Shown here piece after piece: positions 33,700 to 43,517 of a stretch of 64,000 nucleotides of DNA. Below the pieces are notes generated by a model. That model was not told the DNA's origin. It made no database searches and worked only from the letters and a program-made list of their open reading frames with translations. The stretch's first letter is position 1. Each line of letters opens with the position of its first letter. The DNA is from JAADHI01 sp964451325. Lineage in GTDB: Bacteria; Nitrospirota; Nitrospiria; SBBL01; JAADHI01. The DNA is taken from contig CAYVHO010000007.1 in the NCBI GenBank assembly GCA_964451325.1, forward strand, positions 1-64,000, read 5' to 3'. Made by a program: the position numbers and the translations under genes.

Positions 33700-34464
33700 T
33701 TAATCGTCGTAGCTGTGGGGGCTGCCACCTGATTTGCCGGGAGGCATCCCTCCGCCATGGTGGTTTTTTGCGCTGCTGCTCTTGCCATGCCCACCTTTCA
33801 TCCTGTGACCTCCACCGGACATACCGTGTTTTCCTCGGCCTTTATGTCGGCTCATGCGGTGGGTGATCATCGTCATAAATTTATCGAATTGCTCTCCAGA
33901 AAGGATATCTCGTGCGTCGGCCATGGCCTTGACTCTGACCATGGTGAGTGCGGTTGCAACTGCCTCGCGGTTTTTTGCTTTCATTTCGACATCACTTAGA
34001 TTGAAGCCCTTATCGGCAACAGATTCATCAAATTCGATTTGTGCGATTTTAAGATCGGCATTTTTGCGGATGCTTTCTTTCCGATAGGCGGAAATGACAC
34101 CTTTGATTTTTTTTGCCTGGGCATCATCAAGTCCAAGGCCTTCTTTCAAACCTTGTGCAGAAAAAGGCGAATGCATGCCTTTTTTTGAATGAGGTGATTT
34201 TTTTTTGGATGAAGCATGTGGGTTGTCAGCCATCATGGCGTCCATCATGCTGCCCATGGAACCATCTCTGAATTTGGTGTGAGGATCTTTTTTGCCCCCG
34301 TGTGGTTCAGAGACCCGTGTGGCTTCCCAGTGCTCTGTTTTATCCTGCAGTTCGCTTTCTGTGAGCGCCTCTGCTTCCGAAGGATGTAAGATGCCATTTG
34401 CGAAAAGCGAAGCCATTAAAAAGAGTGCGCACACTCCCCCGAGAAAAATCTTTTTCACAGTCAT
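33700..34464 (-). CDS. Spy/CpxP-like periplasmic protein, His/Met-rich
   Basis: A 254-residue exported protein (signal peptide about 1-32). Its central helical part (about 105-205) resembles the CpxP/Spy/heavy-metal-resistance family, including an LSGEQFDKFMTMI segment in the position of the LTxxQ motifs. Flanking regions are rich in His, Met, Lys and Gly (SMGSMMDAMMADNPH; GMSGGGHRMKGGHGKSS), which suggests metal binding. Family members are chaperones or metal-stress sensors of the envelope. It is monocistronic. Confidence 0.75.
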   Translation of the reverse strand: MTVKKIFLGGVCALFLMASLFANGILHPSEAEALTESELQDKTEHWEATRVSEPHGGKKDPHTKFRDGSMGSMMDAMMADNPHASSKKKSPHSKKGMHSPFSAQGLKEGLGLDDAQAKKIKGVISAYRKESIRKNADLKIAQIEFDESVADKGFNLSDVEMKAKNREAVATALTMVRVKAMADARDILSGEQFDKFMTMITHRMSRHKGRGKHGMSGGGHRMKGGHGKSSSAKNHHGGGMPPGKSGGSPHSYDD

Positions 34465-34735
34465 TTTGATCTCCCTTATCTGTTGTAGGTTTTTGCAGCC
34501 ATCAAGTTAAAGTACAGTATATCCCGAAAATCTGTTTCGCTCAAGATTTACGCGGCTTTTTTGTAATCCTGCAAGGAATACAAAAAATATTACTTAATTA
34601 CCGTGCGGGCTTTTTAAGGATTAACTGAGGTTCTACGGTGACATCGTGCGGGTGACATCGTGCGAATGATGCTGCTGTGTGAGCATTGCAAAAATGGGTA
34701 CCCACTGGGAGCAATCGTTCATGCGTGATTTAAGA

Positions 34736-35098
34736 CTATTTTTTGTTTATTGGTTTGGGTAAGCCGAGTACGTAAGAGATGCTTTCTGCCACATATGGAT
34801 AAAACTTGTGCTCGGGTATGTCCAGATCCTTGGGGAAAAGCACATACTCTCTTTTAAGGGGGCCTTTTTGAAAATATCTCAGGGGGATGGCCGTTTTGTT
34901 TTCAAACAAAACGGCACGTGTTTTCTCCGGTAATTTTAGCGCCAAACCCAAGGGGGTCAAGGAAAGACAGATACGTTCGTCCACATACAGGGCGGCCCCA
35001 CTGAAAAAATGTTTGCACTCAAGCCTGATGTCGTACTGATCAATGAGGCCTGTGCGCTTGATGAATTCGCACAAGTGGGCCAGGTAGGGTTTTGCCAT
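34736..35098 (-). CDS. TfoX N-terminal-like protein
   Basis: A 120-residue protein resembling the TfoX/Sxy N-terminal domain, mainly through FFSGAALYVDERICLSL and GLALKLPEKTRAVL. In Gammaproteobacteria TfoX/Sxy controls competence; short stand-alone TfoX_N proteins have no assigned role. It lies 29 nt after nirB on the same strand and may be the last gene of the nitrate assimilation operon. Confidence 0.6.
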   Translation of the reverse strand: MAKPYLAHLCEFIKRTGLIDQYDIRLECKHFFSGAALYVDERICLSLTPLGLALKLPEKTRAVLFENKTAIPLRYFQKGPLKREYVLFPKDLDIPEHKFYPYVAESISYVLGLPKPINKK

Positions 35099-35127
35099 TT
35101 TGTCGCTTCACAGCATGAAAAACAGGC

Positions 35128-37626
35128 TTATCCGTTATTTTCTGCTTTCTCAAGCACTTCAATTAACTTAGGTCCCTCAAACTGGAAAGGATAAACAGGA
35201 TCTTCCGCTTCTTTCCAAGGGTCTTGATAGGCGTCAACGGCTTCTTGAATTTTTTCTTCGAGGTTCGCACAAATCCCCAAAGAATCGTCAATCAAGATAC
35301 CCTTTAAGAGATCAATGCCAATACGCTCGACAAAACCATAAGTCCGCTCCAGGTATTTGGCGTGTTCCCGATAATATTCAAAAAAACGGCCAGTATATTT
35401 GAGCACGTCTTCGTGACTGCCTACGGTGCAAAGTAAATCTCCTTTGCGGATTGTTGCTGCTGCGGCTCCACCGATATAAATTTCCCATTTTCCACCTTCA
35501 ATGGCGACAACCCCGATATCTTTCACATAAGCTTCTGCGCAATTTCTGGGGCAGCCCGTCACTGCCATTTTCACTTTATGGGGCGCTTCAATGCCTTGAA
35601 ATCTCAACTCAACCTGCTCTGCGAGTGAAATCGAATCACCCAAACCAAAACGACAAAAATCCGTCCCCACACAGCTTTTTACGGTGCGAAAGGCCTTGGT
35701 ATAGGCATGACCACTGGGTAAACCGATATCCTTCCAGATATCGGGCAGGTCTTCTTTTTTGATGCCCAATAAATCAATCCGCTGTCCACCTGTAAATTTT
35801 ACCATTTTGGCCTTATATTTTACGGCGGCTTGCGCAATGCGAAGCAATGCTTCCGGGGTGGTAACCCCTGCAACGATACGTGGAACGACAGAAAAGGTAC
35901 CATCTTTTTGAATATTGGCATGCACACGGTCATTGATAAAACGTGCGTCTCGTTGATCTTCATAGACCTTGGGCCAGAGTGTTTTCAAAAGAGAAGCCAA
36001 ACCCGTTTTTGTCGTGGGATCTTCCGGCCCTTCCCCTAAAACGGCTAAAACATCGCTCACCGATCTTAATTTCTGTGAACGAATTTCTCGTACCAATTGT
36101 GATTTTTCAAGTGGTACTCCTGGTACATAATAATGTTCGCTGGCGTCATAAGTGACTTCGCCGACCACGGAAGAAATGATTTGAGCAATCGCGCCGCGAC
36201 AAGAACCGCAGCCCTGTCCCGCCTTTGTCTCCGTGCCAATTGACGCCACGCTGCTACAGTTTTTATTTTCGATGGCTGCAATGATGTCTCCTTTGCAGAC
36301 CCCGTTGCAGTTGCAAATTTGTGCAGAATCGGGCAGATCTGAGGCATCAAATAAACTTGCCCCTTCCACGGCGCCAAATAAAATTTCGCCACGATTTTCG
36401 GGAAGGGTCTTCTCATTCATGAAAAGCTGCATGAGTCCATCACTGAGATCCACATCCCCCAATAAAATTGCACCGTGGATTTTATCCTCTCGTACGATCA
36501 ATTTTTTATAGATGCCTCGGCTCGGGTCTCGATAAATCAAAATTTCATCGTCGATTTCTTCTGTTTCTTTTTCACCCATGGAGGCCAAATCAACCCCCAT
36601 GACTTTTAATTTTGTTCCTGTTCTGGAGCCTAAATAGGCTGCATCGGCATTTACACCACACAGGATATCCGCCAAAACATTGACTTGTTGCCAGATGGGG
36701 TCGACCAAACCGTAGGTCACCCCTCTGTGCTCAACACATTCACCCACGGCATAAATATCAGGATCACTGGTACGCATCTGGTCATCACACAGAATCCCGC
36801 GATTCACCTTTAAGTCGCTCTTTTGTGCCACTTCAGTAATCGGCACGATGCCTGCGCTGATGACGACCAGGTCGGTATCCAGAACTCCCCCATCCCGAAA
36901 AACAACACGAGAAACCTTCCCTCTTTTTTGCACAATTTGGGAGGTCATGGTTTTGGTGAGCACACGCAAGCCCATCGCTCCCATCGCCCGTTCCAAAATT
37001 CTGGCCGCTTCGACATCCAATTGTGCAGGCATCAATTGATCTGCGGCTTCAATCACAGACACTTCCAGTTCGTGTGTCATCAAACCGCGCGCGGCCTCAA
37101 GTCCCAAGAGTCCTCCACCGATCACAACCGCTTTTTCACAATTTTTGGCGTAGTCCGCAATGAGGTCACAATCGTCAATCGTACGAAATAAAAAGGTGCC
37201 GGGGAAATCGCTGCCTTTGATACGCGGGACAAAGGGCCGAGCCCCCGTCGCGATAATCACTTCATCATAAGGAACCGAAATAAAATCTGTACTGGCTTCG
37301 TCAGAAACACTTGTTGTGTAGGGCACGTCTCCTTCCGCAAGTTTTAGGGCATAAACCTTCTTTTCATTTCGGTCGATGTGGGTCACTTTTACCCCTGTAT
37401 GCAGGGTAATGTTGTTTTCGACATACCAGTTGAGTGGGTTCAAAAAGATCTCATCAGGTGCTTGGCTTTGATTCAGTACATTGCTGAGCAAAATACGATT
37501 GTAATTTCCATAAGGCTCCGCACCAAACATCACGATTTCGTAGGCATCACGCTTCCGTTTGAGGATTTCCTCTACCATGCGCGCACCCGCCATCCCGTTT
37601 CCGATCACCACCAATCTTTTTTTCAC
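35128..37626 (-). CDS. nirB: Nitrite reductase large subunit NirB
   Basis: An 832-residue NAD(P)H-dependent siroheme nitrite reductase that makes ammonium in the cytosol. The order is FAD/NAD domain (VIGNGMAGARMVEE, VVIGGGLLGLEAARG), BFD-type [2Fe-2S] domain (ICNCNGVCKGD...GCGSCRG, about 440-490), then siroheme/[4Fe-4S] domain with CVGTDFCRFGLGDS near 650 and TGCPRNCAEAYVKD near 690. The start is a GTG at 37626 preceded by AAGGAG at 6 nt; an upstream ATG at 37656 has no such signal. It follows nirD in the operon by 95 nt. Confidence 0.94.
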   Translation of the reverse strand: MKKRLVVIGNGMAGARMVEEILKRKRDAYEIVMFGAEPYGNYNRILLSNVLNQSQAPDEIFLNPLNWYVENNITLHTGVKVTHIDRNEKKVYALKLAEGDVPYTTSVSDEASTDFISVPYDEVIIATGARPFVPRIKGSDFPGTFLFRTIDDCDLIADYAKNCEKAVVIGGGLLGLEAARGLMTHELEVSVIEAADQLMPAQLDVEAARILERAMGAMGLRVLTKTMTSQIVQKRGKVSRVVFRDGGVLDTDLVVISAGIVPITEVAQKSDLKVNRGILCDDQMRTSDPDIYAVGECVEHRGVTYGLVDPIWQQVNVLADILCGVNADAAYLGSRTGTKLKVMGVDLASMGEKETEEIDDEILIYRDPSRGIYKKLIVREDKIHGAILLGDVDLSDGLMQLFMNEKTLPENRGEILFGAVEGASLFDASDLPDSAQICNCNGVCKGDIIAAIENKNCSSVASIGTETKAGQGCGSCRGAIAQIISSVVGEVTYDASEHYYVPGVPLEKSQLVREIRSQKLRSVSDVLAVLGEGPEDPTTKTGLASLLKTLWPKVYEDQRDARFINDRVHANIQKDGTFSVVPRIVAGVTTPEALLRIAQAAVKYKAKMVKFTGGQRIDLLGIKKEDLPDIWKDIGLPSGHAYTKAFRTVKSCVGTDFCRFGLGDSISLAEQVELRFQGIEAPHKVKMAVTGCPRNCAEAYVKDIGVVAIEGGKWEIYIGGAAAATIRKGDLLCTVGSHEDVLKYTGRFFEYYREHAKYLERTYGFVERIGIDLLKGILIDDSLGICANLEEKIQEAVDAYQDPWKEAEDPVYPFQFEGPKLIEVLEKAENNG

Positions 37627-37721
37627 ACAACGCTCCTTAATGGGAGCTCTGAACAATTCATGACTTATTCAAAGCCTCCTGATGAACATTCAAACGCAAT
37701 AAGGCCTAAACCGCTTACAAA

Positions 37722-38063
37722 TCAACAATGTATATTTTCTTCGGATGCAGGCACATAGGCAATAAAAACAGCACCATTTTCAATAGAAGTCTCAAATGAG
37801 CGCACACATTCGGAAGCCTCGCTGCCTTCACCTGTTTTGAGATCAAAACGATGACCGTGTAAAGGACAAACCACTTTGCCATCTCCAATAATCCCTTCGG
37901 CCAGGGGGCCTTTCATGTGAGGACAGGTATTTTCGATGGCAAAAATCTCACCATTCCGAGTACGAAAGACCGCAATATCTTCTCCCTCAATTCGGAAACA
38001 GTGTCCCTGTCCCATCGGGATACCCTCAAGCGGCCCTAAATTGATTCGGATTTTTTTAAGCAT
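37722..38063 (-). CDS. nirD: Nitrite reductase small subunit NirD (Rieske)
   Basis: A 113-residue Rieske-type protein. The [2Fe-2S] ligands are in CPHMKGPL (Cys-x-His) and CPLHGHRFDL (Cys-x2-His), as in NirD and Rieske ferredoxins. It assists NirB. It is located 31 nt after the DmsBC-like gene on the same strand, upstream of nirB; the usual order is nirB then nirD, so the order here is reversed. Confidence 0.88.
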   Translation of the reverse strand: MLKKIRINLGPLEGIPMGQGHCFRIEGEDIAVFRTRNGEIFAIENTCPHMKGPLAEGIIGDGKVVCPLHGHRFDLKTGEGSEASECVRSFETSIENGAVFIAYVPASEENIHC

Positions 38064-38094
38064 TTGTCAGTCCTCCTTCTTATGTTGAAATGTG

Positions 38095-39957
38095 TCAGTG
38101 TTTATCGGGCAAAACCCCGACCTGAGGTTTTTCAGCCAAACCACTTTTTCGCGCAAGCGACTCAAAAGCCTGATTGCCCCAGAAGAATCCTCTCGGCACT
38201 GTCGTTGGGATCACCAGGACATAAAAAAGTGCCCGACCGAGAACTTCATGTCCCACCGTGATTATAAAAACAGCGCTCCACATGGTCATGCCCAGCGCAC
38301 CCGCAGGCGGAAACAGAACAAAAAACACTGCCGCACCCATGAGTAAACGTAAACTCCATGTCCGTGCGGTATCTATTTTTTCAAAAACAGTTTTCAGCTG
38401 CATCCGAGAAACGGCGGCTTCTTCACCTCTTTTGAGCAAATGCCTCAAATGCTGAGTCCCTGCAACTTGCTGTAGAATCAAGCCAACAAGAGAAAGGATA
38501 GAAAGCAGACGCAGGACTTGCGCAATGTCTTGCCCTGAAGCCAATCCAGCCAAACCAAAAATAACACCGATGGTCGTGCTGCCCAAAATAAGGGCAGAGG
38601 AGAAAAAAGCACCTCCGGAATGCCAATGATCCCAAAATGGTCGGGCTGGAATGCGATAACAACGGTACATACAATAAAGACCCAGTGGCCCCAGAACAGA
38701 AGCAGCAAACCCCAGCAAGGTCGGAACAAGCCTTTCCACTTGCGCAGGCAACCATGAGGCCAAAATAGGAAAAACCGTGACAAGACTATAGCCCACCATC
38801 AAGGCATAAAAAGCACCCATTGCGGCGATTTCCCGACTCACCCAGGAATGACGCAGGTTATTCATGGCGCGGTAAAAATATTTTGGTTTTCCCAAATGTA
38901 GGGTCGATAAGAGCAAGGCAAAAGACAGGAGTCCTCCCAGCAGAAAAAGCGTGCCCGCCAGTACTGTCGCGTTCTGCTGAGACAAAAAGAGTTCCGCCGA
39001 AAAGAAACTCCATTTCGGCAGCAAAAAAAGCATCAAAAATGCACCGACTGCAAATTGCGAAATAAGGGTGAAAAGGACTAAAGGATCTTCTCGTGATCTC
39101 AGTTTATGCCAAGGCCAATCGCTCGCGTTCTGTGCTTTTTTTTCTTTGACTTTAAAGTCTGCTTGCGCGGAAGCACTTAGGGGTTCGGCCTGTTTTTGAG
39201 CTGGAGTTTGATCGTAAGTCATAGGTACGTCGTCCATGCGTTGAAAGGACGCGGGTAAAGGCTGATTCAGCTGAAAGCGAATATTGGGTCGTGAGATACT
39301 GGGATCCGTAAAAGAAGGGATTGAAAGTTTTGCCTCTTGCTGTTTGAGTGGAATTTCATCGATCACCCCAAAGTCCAAGGCATTACTCAAGCAGGCATCC
39401 ACACAAGCAGGCTGCAAGTCGGCCTCAAGTCGATCCACACACATATTACATTTTTGGACTTGTCCCTTTTCTGTATCCAACTGAGGCGCGTTATAGGGAC
39501 AGACCCAAGTACAATATCCACAACCAAAACAAATCTCAGGATCTTGTAGTACCGCCCCATATTCTAAATATTTTGTGTAAGCCCGTGTCGGACAGCCTTT
39601 AAGGCAAACGGGGTCTTCACAGTGGTTGCAAGCCATTGAGATATTGATCCGCGTGACATCGGGATATTCTCCGCCTTCAATACTGCCCACGTAGCGATAC
39701 GCCATGTGGGGGGGCAAGTCATTTTTTTCAGAGCAAGCCGACTCACAGGCATGACAGGCAATACAATTATCGGCATTAAAATGGAAGCCATGTTGTTTGA
39801 AACGATTGAGGTTTGGTGCTTCAGCAGTTCCACAGGAAAGCCCATTGATTTCAAGGGGGGCATCCATCAAGTGCGGATAGCTTTCTCCTAGCACGATGTT
39901 TGTCCCGTGTTGGCTGAGTTGGGGGTTTTCTGTTTTAGATGATGTAGGGTTTGACAT
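38095..39957 (-). CDS. DmsB-DmsC-like electron-transfer fusion
   Basis: A 620-residue fusion. The N-terminal 230 residues contain four cysteine motifs for four [4Fe-4S] clusters (CIACHACESAC, CNHCEDPVCLKGCP, CFGCGYCTWVCP, CNMCVDR...CVDAC). The C-terminal 330 residues have about eight membrane helices of the DmsC type. Together they would draw electrons from quinol and pass them to a molybdoenzyme, here the adjacent NasA. The start is the ATG at 39957 with AAGGA 5 nt before; the frame continues to 40023 inside nasA. It lies 8 nt after nasA. Confidence 0.9.
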   Translation of the reverse strand: MSNPTSSKTENPQLSQHGTNIVLGESYPHLMDAPLEINGLSCGTAEAPNLNRFKQHGFHFNADNCIACHACESACSEKNDLPPHMAYRYVGSIEGGEYPDVTRINISMACNHCEDPVCLKGCPTRAYTKYLEYGAVLQDPEICFGCGYCTWVCPYNAPQLDTEKGQVQKCNMCVDRLEADLQPACVDACLSNALDFGVIDEIPLKQQEAKLSIPSFTDPSISRPNIRFQLNQPLPASFQRMDDVPMTYDQTPAQKQAEPLSASAQADFKVKEKKAQNASDWPWHKLRSREDPLVLFTLISQFAVGAFLMLFLLPKWSFFSAELFLSQQNATVLAGTLFLLGGLLSFALLLSTLHLGKPKYFYRAMNNLRHSWVSREIAAMGAFYALMVGYSLVTVFPILASWLPAQVERLVPTLLGFAASVLGPLGLYCMYRCYRIPARPFWDHWHSGGAFFSSALILGSTTIGVIFGLAGLASGQDIAQVLRLLSILSLVGLILQQVAGTQHLRHLLKRGEEAAVSRMQLKTVFEKIDTARTWSLRLLMGAAVFFVLFPPAGALGMTMWSAVFIITVGHEVLGRALFYVLVIPTTVPRGFFWGNQAFESLARKSGLAEKPQVGVLPDKH

Positions 39958-39965
39958 AGGGTTCC

Positions 39966-42146
39966 TTAATAATCCCGTAAGCCTGCAGCGGTTTTGGCGG
40001 CTTCGTCTTGATCCATCAGACATTCAATCCGGACGGCAGACTGTTTATAAGCGGGTTGTCTGGAATAAGGGTCCAAAAGCCCTTTGACCAGTCGGTTGAC
40101 ACAATTGTAATAATGCATGGGAATAAAAACGGCATCTTTGGCAACACGTTCCGTCAATTGCACCAGAACAATCGCCGAAGAACGACGTGAGATGACCCGA
40201 ACATAATCCATCGCAGTAATGCCCATTCGCATTGCCGTCCGGGGATTCATTTCCATAAAAGGAGTGGGACTGAATTTATTGAGATTACCGATTTTCCCCG
40301 TTTTGGTCCGTGTATGCCAATGTTCCACAACCCGCCCCGAATTAAGCCAAAAAGGATAGTCCTCACAAGGCACTTCGTTGTTATCCACAAAAGGTAAAGC
40401 AATCAATTTGGCCTTGCCATCGGGATATTGAAAATGACCATCGGTGTAAAGCCTGGCACTGCCCGCTTCGTTCTCCGTGTTGCAGGGCCATTGTATTCCG
40501 CGTGCTGCTTCGATTTTTTCATGGGTCATGCCGGAATAGTCACAAAGCTGACCCTTAGAGACTTCACGGATTTCATCAAAAACCTCGGATGCGGTCTCGG
40601 CAAATTGCATCTCTTTGGCACGATCAAAGCGTTTGGCCAAGTGGCTAAAAATCCAAAGATCCGATTTGGCTTCTCCTGGCGGTTCAACCACTTTTTTCAC
40701 CAGATTCACACGACGTTCGGTATTGGTGAAGACCCCCGTCTTTTCTCCCCAAAGTGCGGCGGGAAGATAAATCGTTGCGGATTGAACCGTTTCAACATCG
40801 GTGTAGGCATCCTGAACCACAAGACATTCAAGTTGATCTAGCAACTTACGGATTTGTGGACTATTGGGCATGGAAGTCATGGGGTTGGTGCCAATGAGCC
40901 AAAGGCCCTTGATTTCACCCCGTTCAATTGCCGGGAAGATATCGGTTTCAGTCAGCCCTCGTTTCTCAGGGAAATGACGGGCATCGACCCCCCAAAAATC
41001 TGCAGCAAAGGCTCGATCGGCCTCATTTTCCAAGGTCCGATAGCCGGGTAAGCCGGAACAGGACGAAAATTCACGGGTGCCCATGGCATTACATTGCCCC
41101 GTAATCGAGAGGGAAGTGCCACCCGGTTTTCCAATATTGCCCGTGATTAAGTTGAGGTTGTTAATGGCCACTACACCATCGGAGCCATGTGTGGACTGAT
41201 TGATGCCCATGGTCCAAATGGTCATGGCTGCATTGGCTTCGGCGTAGATCTGCGCCACCTTGCGAATCATCTCCGCCGCAATGCCGCAAATAGGTTCGGC
41301 TTTTTCCGGGCTGTATTCGTTTACAAGCTTTTTAAAACCCTCAAACCCATTGGTGTGCAAACGGATGTAGTCCTCGTCCTCTAAACCTTCTTTGAGAATG
41401 ACATGGGCCATGGCGTTCAAAAGCACCAAGTCCGTGCCCGGTGTAATGGGCAAGTGGATGTCCGCCATCTGGGCCAGCATGGTGACACGGGGATCAACCA
41501 CAATCATCGGGAAAGGGCGACGTGTACGCGCTTCTTGTAGGCGGTAGTAGATGATGGGATGTTGCTCCGGTAAGTTGGAGCCAATGGCAAAAAAACAGTT
41601 GGTGTGTTCAAAATCATCGTAACAACCTGGGGGGCCGTCACTGCCAAAAGAGCGTTTATAGCCGGAAACGGCAGAGGCCATACAGAGTGTGGTGTTGCCA
41701 TCGTAGTTGTTGGTGCGAATGATACCGCGCACGAGTTTTCCCAGGGTGTAAAATTCTTCGGTATAGATTTGGCCGGTTGAAACAATGGCAAAACTGTCGC
41801 GACCATAAACGGCTTGTATTCGACTGATCTCAGCGGCCGTTTGGTCTAGTGCCTTATCCCAGGAACTTTCTTTAAAAACGTCCCGGCGGTCTTTCCGAAT
41901 AAGGGGAACCGTTCCACGATTTTTAGACTCAAAAACTTCGTACTCAAAAATACCTTTTAGACACAGCTTGCCACGATTCACATCTGCATCTGCAACCCCG
42001 CGTGCCGTCACGGCCTTTCCTGCGGCGTTTACACCGACCTCAAGCGAGCAGCCCGTAGAACAATAACCGCAGGTGGTATAAACCCACTTGTCTACCGGCT
42101 TAACAGGGAGATGAATTTCATTTTTCTGTGAACGTCCAAACAGCAT
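39966..42146 (-). CDS. nasA: Assimilatory nitrate reductase catalytic subunit
   Basis: A 726-residue molybdopterin enzyme of the NarB/NasA/NapA group. The [4Fe-4S] site is C26, C29, C33 and C62, and the molybdenum ligand is Cys155 in TTLCMASAVSG. There is no twin-arginine signal, so it acts in the cytosol. NirD and NirB downstream on the same strand support nitrate rather than formate or DMSO as substrate. It is the first gene of the operon. Its partner appears to be the membrane DmsBC-like protein rather than a flavodoxin or ferredoxin. Confidence 0.9.
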   Translation of the reverse strand: MLFGRSQKNEIHLPVKPVDKWVYTTCGYCSTGCSLEVGVNAAGKAVTARGVADADVNRGKLCLKGIFEYEVFESKNRGTVPLIRKDRRDVFKESSWDKALDQTAAEISRIQAVYGRDSFAIVSTGQIYTEEFYTLGKLVRGIIRTNNYDGNTTLCMASAVSGYKRSFGSDGPPGCYDDFEHTNCFFAIGSNLPEQHPIIYYRLQEARTRRPFPMIVVDPRVTMLAQMADIHLPITPGTDLVLLNAMAHVILKEGLEDEDYIRLHTNGFEGFKKLVNEYSPEKAEPICGIAAEMIRKVAQIYAEANAAMTIWTMGINQSTHGSDGVVAINNLNLITGNIGKPGGTSLSITGQCNAMGTREFSSCSGLPGYRTLENEADRAFAADFWGVDARHFPEKRGLTETDIFPAIERGEIKGLWLIGTNPMTSMPNSPQIRKLLDQLECLVVQDAYTDVETVQSATIYLPAALWGEKTGVFTNTERRVNLVKKVVEPPGEAKSDLWIFSHLAKRFDRAKEMQFAETASEVFDEIREVSKGQLCDYSGMTHEKIEAARGIQWPCNTENEAGSARLYTDGHFQYPDGKAKLIALPFVDNNEVPCEDYPFWLNSGRVVEHWHTRTKTGKIGNLNKFSPTPFMEMNPRTAMRMGITAMDYVRVISRRSSAIVLVQLTERVAKDAVFIPMHYYNCVNRLVKGLLDPYSRQPAYKQSAVRIECLMDQDEAAKTAAGLRDY

Positions 42147-42416
42147 TAGTCTTTACCCGGCATTTAGTCAATCGGCCCTTAAGAGAAACAAGCAGGCTCG
42201 CCAAGAAAAACACGACGCTGTGTCTTCTAATGACCCGAGGATACAGCAATGTCCGTGCCTGTTTTCAGAATAAGAGCGTGTATTATAAAATATTATTATA
42301 TTACAATTACTTAGGGCCTTTAAAGTTTTAAAATGTCCACAGGAAGACACCCATTTATACGACATTTTTGTCTGCCTTCTAACAAAATAGCGGGGATGGT
42401 TTTTATGGGCCCGCTA
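42147..42416. other. Upstream region of the nitrate assimilation operon
   Basis: A 270-bp gene-free region. Reading leftward, an AT-rich part near 42285-42310 (TTGTAA followed by TATAAT-like steps) may be the promoter, leaving a leader of roughly 130-150 nt before nasA. That leader has a small hairpin followed by T5 near 42205-42225, which could act in attenuation. No sigma54 consensus was found. All this is tentative. Confidence 0.35.
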
Positions 42417-42638
42417 TTAGAAAACCTTTATCTGCTTGAAACGTGGACCGGTGTAATCCGATTTTTTGACGTCTTCGACAAACATGCTTAAGGGGCGGAT
42501 GCAAAGCGTGTAGTTGCCATAGAGCGCACGGTAAACAACGTGCGCCTCCTCTGTTTCTGTATGCACAGCGACCCCAAAAACTTCGTAATCCTGTCCTTTA
42601 TAATGACGGTAAATCCCCGGTTTGACTGAATCAGACAT
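42417..42638 (-). CDS. DUF1653 protein
   Basis: A 73-residue protein matching the DUF1653 pattern throughout: PGIYRHYKGQDYEVFGVAVH, then TETEEAHVVYRALYGNY and IRPLSMFVEDV. The fold is SH3-like and the role is unknown. It begins 1 nt after the lipoprotein gene on the same strand. Confidence 0.85.
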   Translation of the reverse strand: MSDSVKPGIYRHYKGQDYEVFGVAVHTETEEAHVVYRALYGNYTLCIRPLSMFVEDVKKSDYTGPRFKQIKVF

Positions 42639-42639
42639 C

Positions 42640-43431
42640 TTAAAAATCCTTTAACAGAGATTGTTTTTTCTCTGAATACTCTGCATCCGTAATCAAGCCT
42701 TCATCACGAAGGTGTTTTAGTGTCCGTAAGCGTTCTTCCAGTGTCGTTGCTCTCAGTTGAGAATTCATGGTCTCAGGCATCTGCACCGCTGGATCAGGAA
42801 AATCTGCATAGTCGATTATAAGCCAATGTCGGTCAGCGCCGGGAAGTCCTAACACATTTTTATAGCTGCGGTAGGTCATTTTTTTGCCTTCAAGCAGCTC
42901 AAAAGCATAACGTCCTTTTTCAGACTGTTTCAAGCCGAGACCTGCTCTTGAAGGGTGGCGACCTTTGCGAAGCGGCATCTCATACTGATTCACCTTAAAG
43001 TGAAGCTTTTCTGCTTTGACAAAAATAAAGCCGGAGGTTACTGCAACATGGGCTGCGTTACGCGCTTTCATCTGATAGAAATTGATTTTTTCAAGCGGCG
43101 CGGCTTCCGCTAAAGCTTGAGATAATTGCTCAGCCAATTTGTCGGTAGAATCTGCGTCGAAGAGTGGACTTAATTCATCTTTTGAAAAAAGGGACATCAG
43201 CATTCCGGTCTGCGGCCCCACCTTGATGGACTTCAGGATTTTTTTCATATCAGCACTCGGAATTTTGGCCGGATGGGCATAAGGCCCTTCATAATCCGGC
43301 AGGTTTGAAAGGGGATGCTGATCCAGAACAATGAGAAGCTCGTCCTCTTGATGGGCGACACGCTGTAAATGGGTGGGCATTGTACAAGCACTTATCCCGA
43401 TTAAGAGACTTAAAAAAGCAACAATTCGCAT
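42640..43431 (-). CDS. Lipoprotein with SHOCT-like C-terminus
   Basis: A 263-residue predicted lipoprotein; the signal ends in ISAC (lipobox). The C-terminal helical hairpin LEERLRTLKHLRDEGLITDA followed by EYSEKKQSLLKDF is a SHOCT motif, a short oligomerisation tail. The middle is not recognised. The start is the ATG at 43431 with GGAG 8 nt upstream; a longer frame to 43509 would hide the signal peptide. It is followed by DUF1653. Confidence 0.75.
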   Translation of the reverse strand: MRIVAFLSLLIGISACTMPTHLQRVAHQEDELLIVLDQHPLSNLPDYEGPYAHPAKIPSADMKKILKSIKVGPQTGMLMSLFSKDELSPLFDADSTDKLAEQLSQALAEAAPLEKINFYQMKARNAAHVAVTSGFIFVKAEKLHFKVNQYEMPLRKGRHPSRAGLGLKQSEKGRYAFELLEGKKMTYRSYKNVLGLPGADRHWLIIDYADFPDPAVQMPETMNSQLRATTLEERLRTLKHLRDEGLITDAEYSEKKQSLLKDF

Positions 43432-43517
43432 GAATTTTCTCCAAGTAGATAGGTGTAGATATGATCTTGAGGCATTGTAATAGTAAGCCCCTTGTTGATC
43501 AACCATCACTTGTTTTT

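Noticed and set aside
34637..34664. Tandem 14-bp repeat GGTGACATCGTGCG (two perfect copies)
   Set aside because: Only two units, no gene or known site attached; could be chance slippage.
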